Positions 45,900 to 54,763 of a DNA stretch of 64,000 nt are shown here, piece by piece; the stretch's first letter is position 1, and every line of letters starts with the position of its first letter. The notes under the pieces were generated by a model. It was given only the letters and a program-made list of their open reading frames with translations, did not search any database and was not told the origin of the DNA. Origin of the DNA: Variovorax sp. YR216. GTDB taxonomy: Bacteria; Pseudomonadota; Gammaproteobacteria; Burkholderiales; Burkholderiaceae_C. The position numbers and the translations under genes were made by a program. The stretch is from the NCBI RefSeq assembly GCF_900107745.1, contig NZ_FNRO01000016.1, positions 62,001-126,000 on the forward strand. Direction: 5' to 3'.

Positions 45900-47225
45900 T
45901 TATTCAGTCTCGTCGAGCAAACGACCAAGCTTTCCGGTCAGCGCGTTCTCGGCGCGGAAGTAGCCCACGACCGTGGCGATGCTCTGGTGGCCCGTCATGG
46001 CCATGGTCTCGGGCAGCGGCATGTTCTGGCGGCCGGCCTCGGTGACGAAGCCGGCGCGCAGCGAATGCGCAGAAAAGCTTCCTTCCACTCCCGCGAGGGC
46101 GCAGCGCTCCCGCACGATGTCGCGCACGGCCGCCGCGGCGAGCGGCTCCGCCAGATGCCCGCCGCGCCGGATGCGTCGGAAGATGGGGCCCTCCTGGACG
46201 CCCTGCGCCTTGAGCACCGCGAGCCATTCCTGCATGGCGGCGGCGGCCGTCCCGACAAGCGGCTTCACATCCTCGGGCCGAAGGTCCCCGCGCTGGTTGG
46301 TCTTGGAGTGGGCGAGGGTGTAGACGAAGGACTCGGCATCGATGCGCTGCAGGTTCTCGAGCGTCGCCGAGGCGATCTCTGATCGCCGGCGCCCGCCCGT
46401 GGCCCAGCCGAAGACCAGCAGGGCGCGATCGCGCTTGCCCTTCAGGGACTCGTCGCAGGTGGCCAGCAGCAGCTGCAGAGGGTCCTTGGTGAGCGCGCGC
46501 TGGCGCTTGGGGCGCGCGCCGCGCTGGGCGTAGGCGCGGCGGGTGCGGGCGAGGAGTTCGCGCACCAACGGGTCGGCGCACGGATTGGCCATGACCGTGT
46601 CCGTGTCGGAGTCCGGCGATCCTGCAGTTGCGGCGGCTCTGGTTGCGGCCATCTGGTGCGCCTTGGACAACACCGAAATTCGGTGGACCAGCGTATTCAG
46701 AGCCGGCGGGCCGAGCCTGGCCTTGTAGCCACTTCGCACCAGCGCCTCGTCGACGTCCGGTGGCAACTCGGTGACGAGTTTGGTGGACTTGCGCTGCTTG
46801 CGCGCCTTGGGCGGATTGGGCGCGTCAGGCGCGATGGACGAGCGTGCGCCGCCATCGGCTTCCCGAGGGACCGCTTCTTGAGCCTCGTCCGGCCGGCGCG
46901 CCGCATGGTCCACGATGAACTGCACCACGACGGGCACTGGCACTGGCAGCACGAGCGATGTGCCATAGCGCGCCGCATACCAGGCACACCAGTAGCGCAT
47001 GGCGGAGTTGTAGGACGTTCGCGTGTTGGTGGATTCGCCCTGGCGCAGCAGCGCACGCGCCGCGGCCTCGGCCGCCCGCGCGAACTGCTTCGGATCGAGG
47101 GCGGCGCTGCGGTCTGCGAGCGTCGCCAGCGGGTGCACCGCAGCCTCAGCCGGGGCCTCGAGGGCCGCCGTGGCAGACCCTGTGGCCGCACGGGGTCTGG
47201 GATTGGGGTGGTGCTGAGAATCCAT
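45900..47225 (-). CDS. Tyrosine-type site-specific recombinase (integrase)
   Basis: A 441-aa integrase. A low-complexity N-terminus precedes the SAM-like core-binding domain (about 60-200). In the catalytic domain the Arg is in WATGGRRRSEIASATL, the beta-hairpin Lys in LAHSKTNQRG, the HxxR box in FSAHSLRAGFVTEA, and the His and Tyr nucleophile in MTGHQSIATVVGYFR. All residues needed for recombination look present. It is divergent from a kfrA-like gene across a 168-base region with two dyads. Decayed copies of both genes bracket this stretch, so it is the probable motor of the local island. Confidence 0.9.
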   Translation of the reverse strand: MDSQHHPNPRPRAATGSATAALEAPAEAAVHPLATLADRSAALDPKQFARAAEAAARALLRQGESTNTRTSYNSAMRYWCAWYAARYGTSLVLPVPVPVVVQFIVDHAARRPDEAQEAVPREADGGARSSIAPDAPNPPKARKQRKSTKLVTELPPDVDEALVRSGYKARLGPPALNTLVHRISVLSKAHQMAATRAAATAGSPDSDTDTVMANPCADPLVRELLARTRRAYAQRGARPKRQRALTKDPLQLLLATCDESLKGKRDRALLVFGWATGGRRRSEIASATLENLQRIDAESFVYTLAHSKTNQRGDLRPEDVKPLVGTAAAAMQEWLAVLKAQGVQEGPIFRRIRRGGHLAEPLAAAAVRDIVRERCALAGVEGSFSAHSLRAGFVTEAGRQNMPLPETMAMTGHQSIATVVGYFRAENALTGKLGRLLDETE

Positions 47226-47244
47226 CTTTAATCCTACATATGAC

Positions 47245-47298
47245 GTATGATTTGCTACATCATACATCGATAGATCACGATAACGTTCTCTTATCGTG
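47245..47298 (+). promoter_or_regulatory. Two dyads in the int-kfrA divergent promoter region
   Basis: GTATGAT-N7-ATCATAC (47245-47265) and CACGATAA-N7-TTATCGTG (47276-47298) are both perfect and share a 7-base spacer. They lie between the divergent starts and are likely operators for the KfrA-like protein, or integrase or regulator sites. Which protein binds is not known. Confidence 0.55.
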
Positions 47299-47393
47299 GG
47301 TTAAAAAGGGCGGGGGAAGGGTACGTCAAATTGAAAAAGTTCGAGGGTGGTTTTTGAGGTTTGCGAACGGCCGATCGGCCTGAAAGGATGCGT

Positions 47394-48464
47394 ATGAGCC
47401 AGGTTGCGGAATTCAGGGGGCGCGGGATCCAGGAGGCCGATGTCTTTGCGGCCGCGGATGCGCTGCTGGCGGAGGGCAAGCGGCCCACGATCGAGCGCGT
47501 GCGCCAACAGATCGGGCGCGGCTCGCCCAACACGGTGAGCCCGATGCTCGAGAAATGGTTCGCGTCGCTCGGCGAACGGCTCGTGGGCGCGCCAGGTGTT
47601 GCTGGTGGCAAAGCTGCCGGCAATGACCCGGATGGCATGCCCTTGGGCGTGCGGAACGTGGCCAGGCTCCTCTGGGAAACGGCGCGGCGCGAGGCCGAGG
47701 AAGTGCAACGCGGCGAGCTCCAATCGGTGCGCGACGAACTGCTGGTGCGCGAGGCTGCGTTCGCTGAGGCGCAAGGTGCGCTGGCGCAGCGCGAAGAGGC
47801 CTTCAGGCAGGCGCGCGTGAGCCTCGATGCGGCGCTGGCGTCCTCGCAGCAGGCGCGCGAGATGCTCGAGCGGCAACTGAAGGACCATGCGATCGAGGCG
47901 CACCGGGTGCGCACGGGGCTCGAGGACGAGATCCGGCGGTTGACCGCCCTGCTCTCTCAGTCAACCGAAACGCAGGAGCGGATGCGGCGCGAGCACGCCG
48001 AAGCCATCGCGGGCAAGGACCAGGACCTGCGCCGCGCCGAGGAGCGTCACACCGCGCAGGAGCGACGCATGCTCGAAGATGTCGACCGCGCTCGCCAGTC
48101 CGCCAAGCAAGCCGAGACCGGGTTTGCGAGGGAGCAGCACCGGCGGATCCAGAGCGAAGAGGCTGCAGCCCAGACCCTGGAGGCCGGGCGCCGGATGCTG
48201 CGTGAGACGCAGCAGGCCGCACAGCAACTTGAACGTGAGCTTCGCGAGCGATTGGCCGGGCAGGCCGGCCTGCTGGCAGGGGCCCAGTCTCAAGCCTCTG
48301 CGCTGCAGCAGCGCCTCGACGACTTCGAGCGGCAGTTCGGTGAGGAAAGGAAGGCGCACGAAGACACCCGGGGCTTGCTCGCCGGCGCCCTGGCGGCCGG
48401 GCGTAGCTCGGACAAGCCTCCGCGCAAGACGGCGGTTCGGCGAGGCAAGCCTGCGACACCCTAG
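47394..48464 (+). CDS. kfrA: KfrA-like DNA-binding coiled-coil protein
   Basis: A 356-aa protein. Residues about 5-60 form the KfrA N-terminal DNA-binding domain (GIQEADVFAAADALLAEGKR, then PTIERVRQQIGRGSPNTVSP). Residues about 95-330 are a long Glu/Arg/Gln-rich coiled coil, followed by a basic tail (PPRKTAVRRGKP). KfrA proteins bind operators near their own promoters and act in plasmid organisation; here it faces an integrase. The start is ATG 47394, with GAAAGG six bases upstream, rather than ATG 47388, which would overlap that spacing. Confidence 0.82.
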   Translation: MSQVAEFRGRGIQEADVFAAADALLAEGKRPTIERVRQQIGRGSPNTVSPMLEKWFASLGERLVGAPGVAGGKAAGNDPDGMPLGVRNVARLLWETARREAEEVQRGELQSVRDELLVREAAFAEAQGALAQREEAFRQARVSLDAALASSQQAREMLERQLKDHAIEAHRVRTGLEDEIRRLTALLSQSTETQERMRREHAEAIAGKDQDLRRAEERHTAQERRMLEDVDRARQSAKQAETGFAREQHRRIQSEEAAAQTLEAGRRMLRETQQAAQQLERELRERLAGQAGLLAGAQSQASALQQRLDDFERQFGEERKAHEDTRGLLAGALAAGRSSDKPPRKTAVRRGKPATP

Positions 48465-48870
48465 CATTCCCGCGAGCCACTAAGTCAATGGCGGGGAGAC
48501 TATTGCGCGCTCCTTCGCCCCGTCATCGGTCCCAAGTAATGCGCCGAGCGTTGAGCGGGAGAGTTGGGTTCCATGGGGCGCCGAGCTAGATCGACGAGTG
48601 GCGATGTGGCTCCGAGCGACGACAGATCTTGAGGTCGCGCTTTCGAACGCCATGTGCATTGTCGGCGCTGCGCTGCGCGGCGTGCCGCCAGCCTGCGCAA
48701 CTCATCGCCCGCAGTGTGCCCAGGTCGCAGTCGTTGTGGGCGTTCTCGATCTGCGAGCGCACGTCCTACTCGGCGTGGCCGCCAGTGCGCCCCGGAGCAG
48801 GGCCATAGCGAACACCTGCAAGAACTGAGCGGCGTAGTTCTTCAATCGGAGGACAAGAGATCATCGATCG
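48465..48870 (+). other. Gene-free stretch after kfrA
   Basis: No supported gene in 406 bases. A minus-strand frame around 48690-48760 reads DVRSQIENAHNDCDLGTLRA, which looks like a scrap of a coding sequence that I cannot identify, and it is interrupted by a stop. Confidence 0.35.
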
Positions 48871-50106
48871 CTACGTTGAAAACAAGCGCTTGGTCACAGC
48901 TTGTGTATGTGGATCCAAAAAGAGCGCTACGCGAATGCACATGATGTAGCGAGGGTCAATTACTCGATATTCGTTGGTCTTAGGATTCTTGGTCAAAAGA
49001 GGACTGTCTCCAGTGGCCATTTCGGAGAGGATTGTACTTACACCCATGCCACTATCCGTCACAGTATCGGGAAAGAGTTCCCGCAAACGGGCAACGATGG
49101 TATTCGAGTCAAATTGATGGCTCTTGATCTTACCAATTGCAAAGATTACCTGATTACGACGGGCGATAGAGGTGCGTTTGCTATTAAGGTGCGACTCCAT
49201 TACTGTATAAGCCTGTCGAAGACCGATTTGAAGCCACTCGTGGTCGGCCTTGCGCAGCATTTCCGCTGTGAACCCTCCTTTATGGTCATCCATCACATAG
49301 GCGAGCTTTTCGCAGTATTCGTGGACGCGCTGAGGTACGCCCAAGGTTATATGATGCGCATGCAGCGCGATTGATTGCAAGTCTGCGGGGCTGAGTTTGA
49401 ATCCTAGCAAGTGGAAGCCTCGCTTCACAAGCGTAGTTACCTGAGCCAGGTCCATTCCAGAAACTTTTGGCAGCTCCTCGATTCTATTGGCCACCGACTC
49501 CATGTTTTTGGTTTTCGCGAAATATTCAAGTGTCCCATTGGGTATCCCTACGATGAGGAGCTTGATCCTAAATGCGGCATACCGAGAGTCGTCGAGCAGG
49601 ATGATGATGTCTGCCAATTCATCCATCAACTCGGTTGATTTGAAGATTGATTCGAGGTTATCCATAACCAAGACTGCAGTCTTGTTGCCTGCACGGCTAC
49701 GAAAGGCTGCAAACGCCTCAAACAGAGGCTCTTCCGGAAGTAATGTGAACTGATTCTGATGAGTCAGTTTTCCCTCGGCGACGACCGCTTTTACCGATGC
49801 CTCCTTATTCTCGGTATAGCCCGTTCTTTTCGGAGTTCCGCCAGGGATTAGCGATGCCCGAATTTCATTCGTCACTGATTTGAAGCGGGACGCGTTTGCG
49901 CAATTGGCGACCGCATAGTGAACTCCATCTTGCTCGAGAACTTTCTTGTACATCCAGGATTTCCCGTTTCCGCTCTCTCCGAAAATCAGCGAATGCATGC
50001 TTCCGGCTATCGAGCGAGAAACCGCACGCTCCAAATCGAGTCTTGGGACATACATGTCATGATTAACGTCTGAGCGCCGAGGGGTGAAAACCGCTGTGAT
50101 TTCCAT
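48871..50106 (-). CDS. Orphan AAA-type ATPase, AT-rich
   Basis: A 411-aa P-loop ATPase: Walker A IFGESGNGKSW (residues 42-51), Walker B AVLVMDNLES, then a probable sensor region (KLLIVGIPNGTLEYFA) and a C-terminal helical/winged region. This architecture resembles the ORC/TniB/ExeA-like AAA group. ATG 50106 follows GGAGAAGGA; a TTG five codons earlier is less likely. Its base composition is clearly more AT-rich than its neighbours, pointing to recent transfer. No partner gene is adjacent. Roles in transposition or in phage defence are both possible; I do not recognise the exact family. Confidence 0.75.
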   Translation of the reverse strand: MEITAVFTPRRSDVNHDMYVPRLDLERAVSRSIAGSMHSLIFGESGNGKSWMYKKVLEQDGVHYAVANCANASRFKSVTNEIRASLIPGGTPKRTGYTENKEASVKAVVAEGKLTHQNQFTLLPEEPLFEAFAAFRSRAGNKTAVLVMDNLESIFKSTELMDELADIIILLDDSRYAAFRIKLLIVGIPNGTLEYFAKTKNMESVANRIEELPKVSGMDLAQVTTLVKRGFHLLGFKLSPADLQSIALHAHHITLGVPQRVHEYCEKLAYVMDDHKGGFTAEMLRKADHEWLQIGLRQAYTVMESHLNSKRTSIARRNQVIFAIGKIKSHQFDSNTIVARLRELFPDTVTDSGMGVSTILSEMATGDSPLLTKNPKTNEYRVIDPRYIMCIRVALFLDPHTQAVTKRLFST

Positions 50107-50665
50107 TTTTTCCTTCTCCAATCTAAATATAATTTCTGATTTCGCGCATAGCGCTATTCGTATAGCGCGCCCTTTTGTGGGAAGTTTGTAGTTAAGAACA
50201 TCAATAACGTGAGGCGTGAATGTCCGCTGGCTGCATAGGTGCGGAAAGGTGCCGGGACCACTGGAGTGCCGACCAAGTATCGCCGTTCAGTTCCCCATCG
50301 CGCACAACGCGTTGCTTCCGCCCCACGATGAATTCAAGTTGGCTCGGTCTCCGACTTTGCGAGGTAACTCGTGCAGACTGACAACAACCCACAGCAACGA
50401 GTCTGCAGCAAGGTTTCGAGTTGCCGGCTACCTTTCGGCGTCAGTGGCCTCTCCAAGGCCTATACGAAGCAATCGCTGACCGGAAGGATCTGAGGGCGAA
50501 TTTCATGCACTTGTCCAGGCGCAAAATGCGCCTCTCGCAGGGCATCCAGGAAAAGTGCAGGTCGCCCTACGTCACAACTTCGATCGGTCGACCATCAGGC
50601 TCTAATGAGATCCTGTGGGCATGCGCGAAGACGCTGGTTCCAAATCTAGCCGCAGGTGTTTCGAG
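50107..50665 (+). other. Gene-free stretch upstream of the orphan ATPase
   Basis: The first 100 bases are AT-rich and must hold the ATPase promoter (minus strand). The remaining 450 or so bases have no supported gene. Confidence 0.4.
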
Positions 50666-50870
50666 CCTGCTGGCAGGGGCCCAGTCGCAAGCCTCAGCGT
50701 TGCAGCAGCGCCTCGAAGACCTGGAGCGGCAGCTCGGTGAGGAAAGGAAGGCGCACGAAGACACGCGGGGCTTGCTCGCTGGTGCCCTGGCGGACGTGCG
50801 CGGCGCCGAGACGCCGCCACGCAAGGCGACGGTTCGACGTGGAAAGGGGGCGCCGTCGTCGTCGGAGTGA
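50666..50870 (+). pseudogene. Partial copy of the kfrA 3' end
   Basis: Nearly identical to the end of the intact kfrA-like gene (48264-48464): both encode LLAGAQSQASALQQRL, then GEERKAHEDTRGLLAGALA and a basic PPRK tail. The orientation is the same as the intact gene, and the DNA-binding domain is missing. The open frame upstream of 50666 has no homology to kfrA. Confidence 0.85.
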
Positions 50871-51426
50871 AGGAGAGGGTTTTGCAGCTCGATTGGCTCC
50901 ACGCCGACATCAGTTTTCAGATCTGGCCTGGAAGACTCAGTACGGGGACGCGCAAGATGTTCGGGATCACGCAGCAGAGGCTTGCGAAACTGCACCAGGG
51001 GGCGGCCAGGGCCTGGGCGCAATCGCAGCTCCTGGACCCGTCTTGGGGCTCCCAGGCGCCTGCACGATGCCCCTCGGGCGCAGCGACTCTTTTCGGCCCT
51101 CGGACGGCCACGAGCTGCCGACGACGACTGCGCTGCTTCCTGACATTTCACCTAGCCATGCTTGCGCCATCGGCAACCAAGAGATGGCGCCCGAAAGGTG
51201 GCCTGTTGGAAGGAGCCAGGGACCAAGGGGCACGGGTCACTGAAGACGATTGTGACGCCGTGCCTGGCCGAGGCCGTTCGAGACCAGGTTCTCGGGAGCG
51301 ACGCGTGCAAGCCATGGGCCAGCAGTCCAACAGGCTTCGATGCCGGCAGCCGTTCCCGGCTTCCCGGCGTCGGCGCCGCAAGCTATCGTCACCGAGCGGC
51401 GCGTTTGGCTCCTGGCCCGAAGCAGG
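50871..51426 (+). other. Gene-free stretch
   Basis: About 556 bases between the kfrA scrap and the TIR gene stop. Several open frames exist on both strands, but none shows a known motif, a ribosome site or plausible protein composition. Confidence 0.4.
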
Positions 51427-53079
51427 CTATAAAAGATCACTATCCGGCGCCAGCAGAAGACTGAGTAGCTCGGCTTGGAATCCGTGAGTCCGAGTGCGGC
51501 GGAGGAGGTGTTTCGCCAGGCCCGGTCCATGAGCTTCCCGCCATTCGAGGCAGGCTGACCAGAAGGCGTGATAGGTCTTGAACTCTTGCGAGTCCAGTCG
51601 GGTGTAGGTGGAGAAGATCGAGCAGCAGCGTTCTCCGAGCCGCTTGAATTCCTGAGGCTGTCGCCCGATGAGAATCCCGAGGCCCAGGATCGGGAGCAGA
51701 TGATCGATGAAGTACTCCGCGAAGCTGGTCAGAGGTGCTCCGTCATGACGCTCACTGGTCTCGATGAGGTCACGCTCGGCATGCACGATGCTATCCAGCA
51801 CATCCTCGAGCTCGGCGGAAGTCGCCGTCTCGAACTCCTGAGCGAGCAGCGCATTTAATTTCCTGTGGAGCAGTTCCACGTCGATCATCTGCATCCCGAT
51901 CCGCGCGTCGAATGTGTTCAGCTTGATCTGCTTTTCCCCCGCTTCGCGTACCTGGGAGGTCAGCACGCGAAGCCAGTGCAACTCGAGCTCGAGGCGGTAC
52001 TTGAGAGGCAGATCCTCGGGCTCCATCTGGCGGCGGGTATCGACGCGCATGCGGACATCGGGGCCGATGTGAGCGAGCGCCTCCCGCGGAGGAGCCCCGT
52101 CGGACAGAAGCAGCGCAGCTTCCAATCCTGGCAATTGTCCGGGCCACGCCTGAGAGCCGGAGCCATCCGCCTCCGGAATGAAAAGTTGAATCAGCGACCA
52201 GTCCGGCTCCCGCTTCAGGCTCCAATTCAGCAGCCGGTTCGCCCGTCGCCGTCCGGCACCGGACAACATTGCTTTCAGCATGTACATGCCCTCGGCTCTC
52301 GCATCGACGCGTCCGGCGCCCACCAGACAGCCACAGAGTGCCGACAGCAGGGCGACATCTTCGGGTGTGCGGTCCACCGACGCCTCGGAGAGATGCCGCT
52401 CCAACTCACGCAAGCCGAAGCTTTGGTACTGAAAGTCGTGCTCTTCCTCATTGCCTTCCATCCAAGCGAGCGCGGCCGATGCCACACGAAGCCGATGGGA
52501 TTCCGCAAATCGTCCTGTGATCTCCGCTGGAAGGTCGGGCGACAAGGAGAGGTCCGCCGTCTCGACGGGACGACGCCGATAACCATCAATCGAGCGGCGT
52601 AGTCGCGCAATGCAGCGCGCGCGGGACAAGGGCGCGACGGAGCTGTGAGGCAACAATTCCCTGTTGAGACCTCCAACGCGGCTGGCGAAAAGCGTTACCT
52701 CGGCCTCGAGCCGTCTCTCAGGGTCGGCGAGCGCCGAACCGAGCTCCTCGGGCAGCGACCAGGTGCGCAACAATTCGAGCGCGTCGGAGGGCCCGTAAAC
52801 GAAGAGGCACTTGATACCAAAGAGCTGTTCACTGCGCAAAGCGGTCAGCATCTCCAATACCGTCCAAGGCGAGGGCGCGAGGCCAGGCGAGATGTAGGCG
52901 ATCGTGACTCGCGATTCCGCGTGCGCCTTTTGGATCAAGGGGAACAGTTGCCGGTCCAGCAGCGGTCGGTTCTGGTCAAACCAGACGGTGCAGCCACAGG
53001 CCACCAGTTGGTCGCGTAACTCATGCGCGTTGTCGCCGATCCGGTGGGACAAGAAAACGTCGTAGGGGAAATGCTTCAT
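51427..53079 (-). CDS. TIR-domain protein (550 aa), candidate NAD-degrading immune effector
   Basis: Residues about 4-110 form a TIR domain: FPYDVFLSHRIGDN, GCTVWFDQNRPLLDRQ and the helix PSPWTVLEMLTAL, in which E76 (W72 plus four) sits at the catalytic Glu of NAD-cleaving bacterial TIRs. The remaining 440 residues are helical, with no motif I can name, and are likely a sensor. The start at 53079 is chosen because it opens the TIR domain; the frame extends 15 codons further. It stands alone, so whether it is a complete one-gene defence or has lost a partner is open. It is surrounded by mobile debris. Confidence 0.75.
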   Translation of the reverse strand: MKHFPYDVFLSHRIGDNAHELRDQLVACGCTVWFDQNRPLLDRQLFPLIQKAHAESRVTIAYISPGLAPSPWTVLEMLTALRSEQLFGIKCLFVYGPSDALELLRTWSLPEELGSALADPERRLEAEVTLFASRVGGLNRELLPHSSVAPLSRARCIARLRRSIDGYRRRPVETADLSLSPDLPAEITGRFAESHRLRVASAALAWMEGNEEEHDFQYQSFGLRELERHLSEASVDRTPEDVALLSALCGCLVGAGRVDARAEGMYMLKAMLSGAGRRRANRLLNWSLKREPDWSLIQLFIPEADGSGSQAWPGQLPGLEAALLLSDGAPPREALAHIGPDVRMRVDTRRQMEPEDLPLKYRLELELHWLRVLTSQVREAGEKQIKLNTFDARIGMQMIDVELLHRKLNALLAQEFETATSAELEDVLDSIVHAERDLIETSERHDGAPLTSFAEYFIDHLLPILGLGILIGRQPQEFKRLGERCCSIFSTYTRLDSQEFKTYHAFWSACLEWREAHGPGLAKHLLRRTRTHGFQAELLSLLLAPDSDLL

Positions 53080-53120
53080 GGGCGCGGCCTTCCCTGCTTC
53101 GGACAGAGGATACGCCAGGG

Positions 53121-53330
53121 ACACTGGAGGCGATAGCCGATCCCTCCGACACCAATTGGCAGCGCGATCTTTCGATCAGCTACAACGAGCTCGGCGATGT
53201 GGCGGTGGCCGCGGGCCGACTCGACGCCGCGCGCAAGGCCTACGAGCAGGGACTTGCGATTCGCGAGCGGCTGGCCAAGGCCGATCGCTCCAAAACTGGG
53301 TGGCAGCGCGATCTATCGGTCACGGACGCG
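53121..53330 (+). pseudogene. Tetratricopeptide-repeat fragment
   Basis: The frame reads DTNWQRDLSISYNELGDVAV, AAGRLDAARKAYEQGLAIRE, then KTGWQRDLSVT. These repeats are typical of the WQRDLSVSYxxLGD type found in large NTPase-TPR proteins. Only about one and a half repeats remain, with no upstream domain. Confidence 0.65.
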
Positions 53331-53354
53331 ATTGCGAAGGCGACGCGGGACGCC

Positions 53355-53573
53355 GTGCTGGCCTTCATGGCGGCCCAGGGCGAGGCGGACTACCTGAACC
53401 GACGCGAGATGCAGCGCCGGGGCATCGAGGTTGCAAAGGGCGACCCGAGCAAGTACCAAGGTCGGCCAAGGACGTACAGCGCCCAGGAGGTGGCCGGGTT
53501 GCGGGCGGAGCACTTCGGGAGGGCCGCCAGCACGGCCAGCCGGCTGTGCGCCGAGGTACGAGAGGCGGCCTGA
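53355..53573 (+). pseudogene. Serine-recombinase (resolvase) C-terminal fragment
   Basis: Continues in the same frame as the TPR scrap: EMQRRGIEVAKGDPSKYQGR, then PRTYSAQEVAGLRAE and a helix-turn-helix-like end. This matches the linker and DNA-binding tail of resolvases (QREGIALAKxxGxYxGR). The catalytic domain is missing, so a recombination event has fused two unrelated tails. Confidence 0.55.
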
Positions 53574-53599
53574 TGCTGTTCGCCAAGGTCGCAGCTCCC

Positions 53600-53790
53600 G
53601 ATACGGGCCGCGATCCTCGCGGGCATCGTGCTGCTGTGCGACGGCGTCGACTTCATGGAGAGGTCCGGACTGTTCAACGCCTTCGCGGCGCGCGATGCGG
53701 CCGCCCGAAGGGCATCAACGCGGTGATCGTGAACGGCGAGATCACCTGGCAGCATGGCGCCCACAGCGGCGCGCGCAACGGTCGCGCGCG
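53600..53790 (+). pseudogene. Amidohydrolase (D-aminoacylase-like) C-terminal fragment
   Basis: One frame holds GINAVIVNGEITWQHGAHSG, then ARNGR. This is the characteristic C-terminal strand set of N-acyl-D-amino-acid deacylases. No other part of the enzyme is present. Confidence 0.5.
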
Positions 53791-53905
53791 ACGCGGGCGA
53801 AGAGTTCGCCTACGTGCTCTCGGGCGAGATCGCCGCGCACTTCGACAACGGCGACGTGGTGCATCTGGGGCGCGGCGACTTCCTTGACCCCAAGGCGTTG
53901 GACGC
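53783..53905 (+). pseudogene. Cupin-domain fragment
   Basis: The frame reads DAGEEFAYVLSGEIAAHFDN, then GDVVHLGRGDFL. It is a cupin barrel motif of the sort found in XRE-cupin regulators. It begins where the amidohydrolase scrap ends, and both its ends are lost. Confidence 0.5.
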
Positions 53906-53944
53906 CTTCTGCAGCAGGTTGCGATTGAACATCAAGCAAGGCGG

Positions 53945-54106
53945 TCACCGACCACCAGCGGACTTCCTCAGCAGCTCGGCGATGCCCGCGTCAAGTTCCG
54001 AGGCGTTGATTTCGACTCTCGCATTGACGTCGACCGCGGAGCGGTCGCCGTCGCTCCTCGGATTCACCGCCTTCGCGCGCCAGCGATAGTAGAGAGCGGT
54101 CGGCAT
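53945..54106 (-). CDS. Possible small protein (53 aa)
   Basis: The minus-strand frame from ATG 54106 begins MPTALYYRWRAKAVNPRSDG and ends ELDAGIAELLRKSAGGR. Composition is protein-like, but no family or clear ribosome site is seen. It could be the remnant of a larger gene. Confidence 0.3.
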   Translation of the reverse strand: MPTALYYRWRAKAVNPRSDGDRSAVDVNARVEINASELDAGIAELLRKSAGGR

Positions 54107-54160
54107 CGGTACAGCCCCCCACAGGGCATTTGCTGGTCTACCGCGACTACGATTGCGGGG

Positions 54161-54763
54161 ATGACAACTAACTCCACCCCCGGCAAGCTCCACTGGAACT
54201 ACTTTCTAGCTCTTGAGAGGGACATGGAAGTGCTGTCACGTTACGTGGAGTTCGACGAGCGAAACCTCGGAGTTTTCTCCATCGAACTTGCGCATCTTCT
54301 GTTCGCTGCGGCATCCGAGGTGGACGTGGTCGCCAAGCTGCTCTGCGAATGCGTCGCGCCGGGATCGGGACCGGGAAACATTGATGGCTACAAGGCCGTC
54401 TTGCTCGCGGCGATCCCGGACTTGCCAGATGCAGGAATCGCAGTGCCGCGTTACGGCATGACGTTCAAGCCTTGGTCTAGCTGGGGGCTTCCAAGTCGGT
54501 CCAATCCTGAATGGTGGAGGAGCTACAACAACGTCAAGCACGAGCGCGATGGCTACTTTCATGAAGCTACGTTGAAGCACGCCTTGAATGCGTTAGGCGG
54601 CCTGCTGATACTGACGTACCACCTCTACTCGCGGAAGCTTGGTCCGCCGGGCACCGCCTTGTCACCAAAGGTCACTACACAACAGTTGCTGCCGGATTCC
54701 ACGCTGCTTCGCCTCGATGGAAATTTCTACATTTCCTATCTCGTGATGGGTGGACCGAGTTAG
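54161..54763 (+). CDS. HEPN-like hypothetical protein (200 aa)
   Basis: ATG 54161 (MTTNSTPGKLHWNYFLALER) opens a 200-aa helical protein. The segment WWRSYNNVKHERDGYF followed by a hydrophobic helix (LKHALNALGGLLILTYHLY) resembles HEPN-type folds and related abortive-infection proteins, where an N/R-x-x-K/x-H core is found. A canonical RxxxxH ribonuclease motif is not clear, so activity is uncertain. It ends four bases inside the convergent TIR pseudogene. Confidence 0.55.
   Translation: MTTNSTPGKLHWNYFLALERDMEVLSRYVEFDERNLGVFSIELAHLLFAAASEVDVVAKLLCECVAPGSGPGNIDGYKAVLLAAIPDLPDAGIAVPRYGMTFKPWSSWGLPSRSNPEWWRSYNNVKHERDGYFHEATLKHALNALGGLLILTYHLYSRKLGPPGTALSPKVTTQQLLPDSTLLRLDGNFYISYLVMGGPS

Noticed and set aside
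48690..48845. Possible transposase remnant (minus strand, ENAHNDCDLGTLRA)
   Set aside because: I cannot tie it to a transposase family with confidence, and a stop interrupts the frame.
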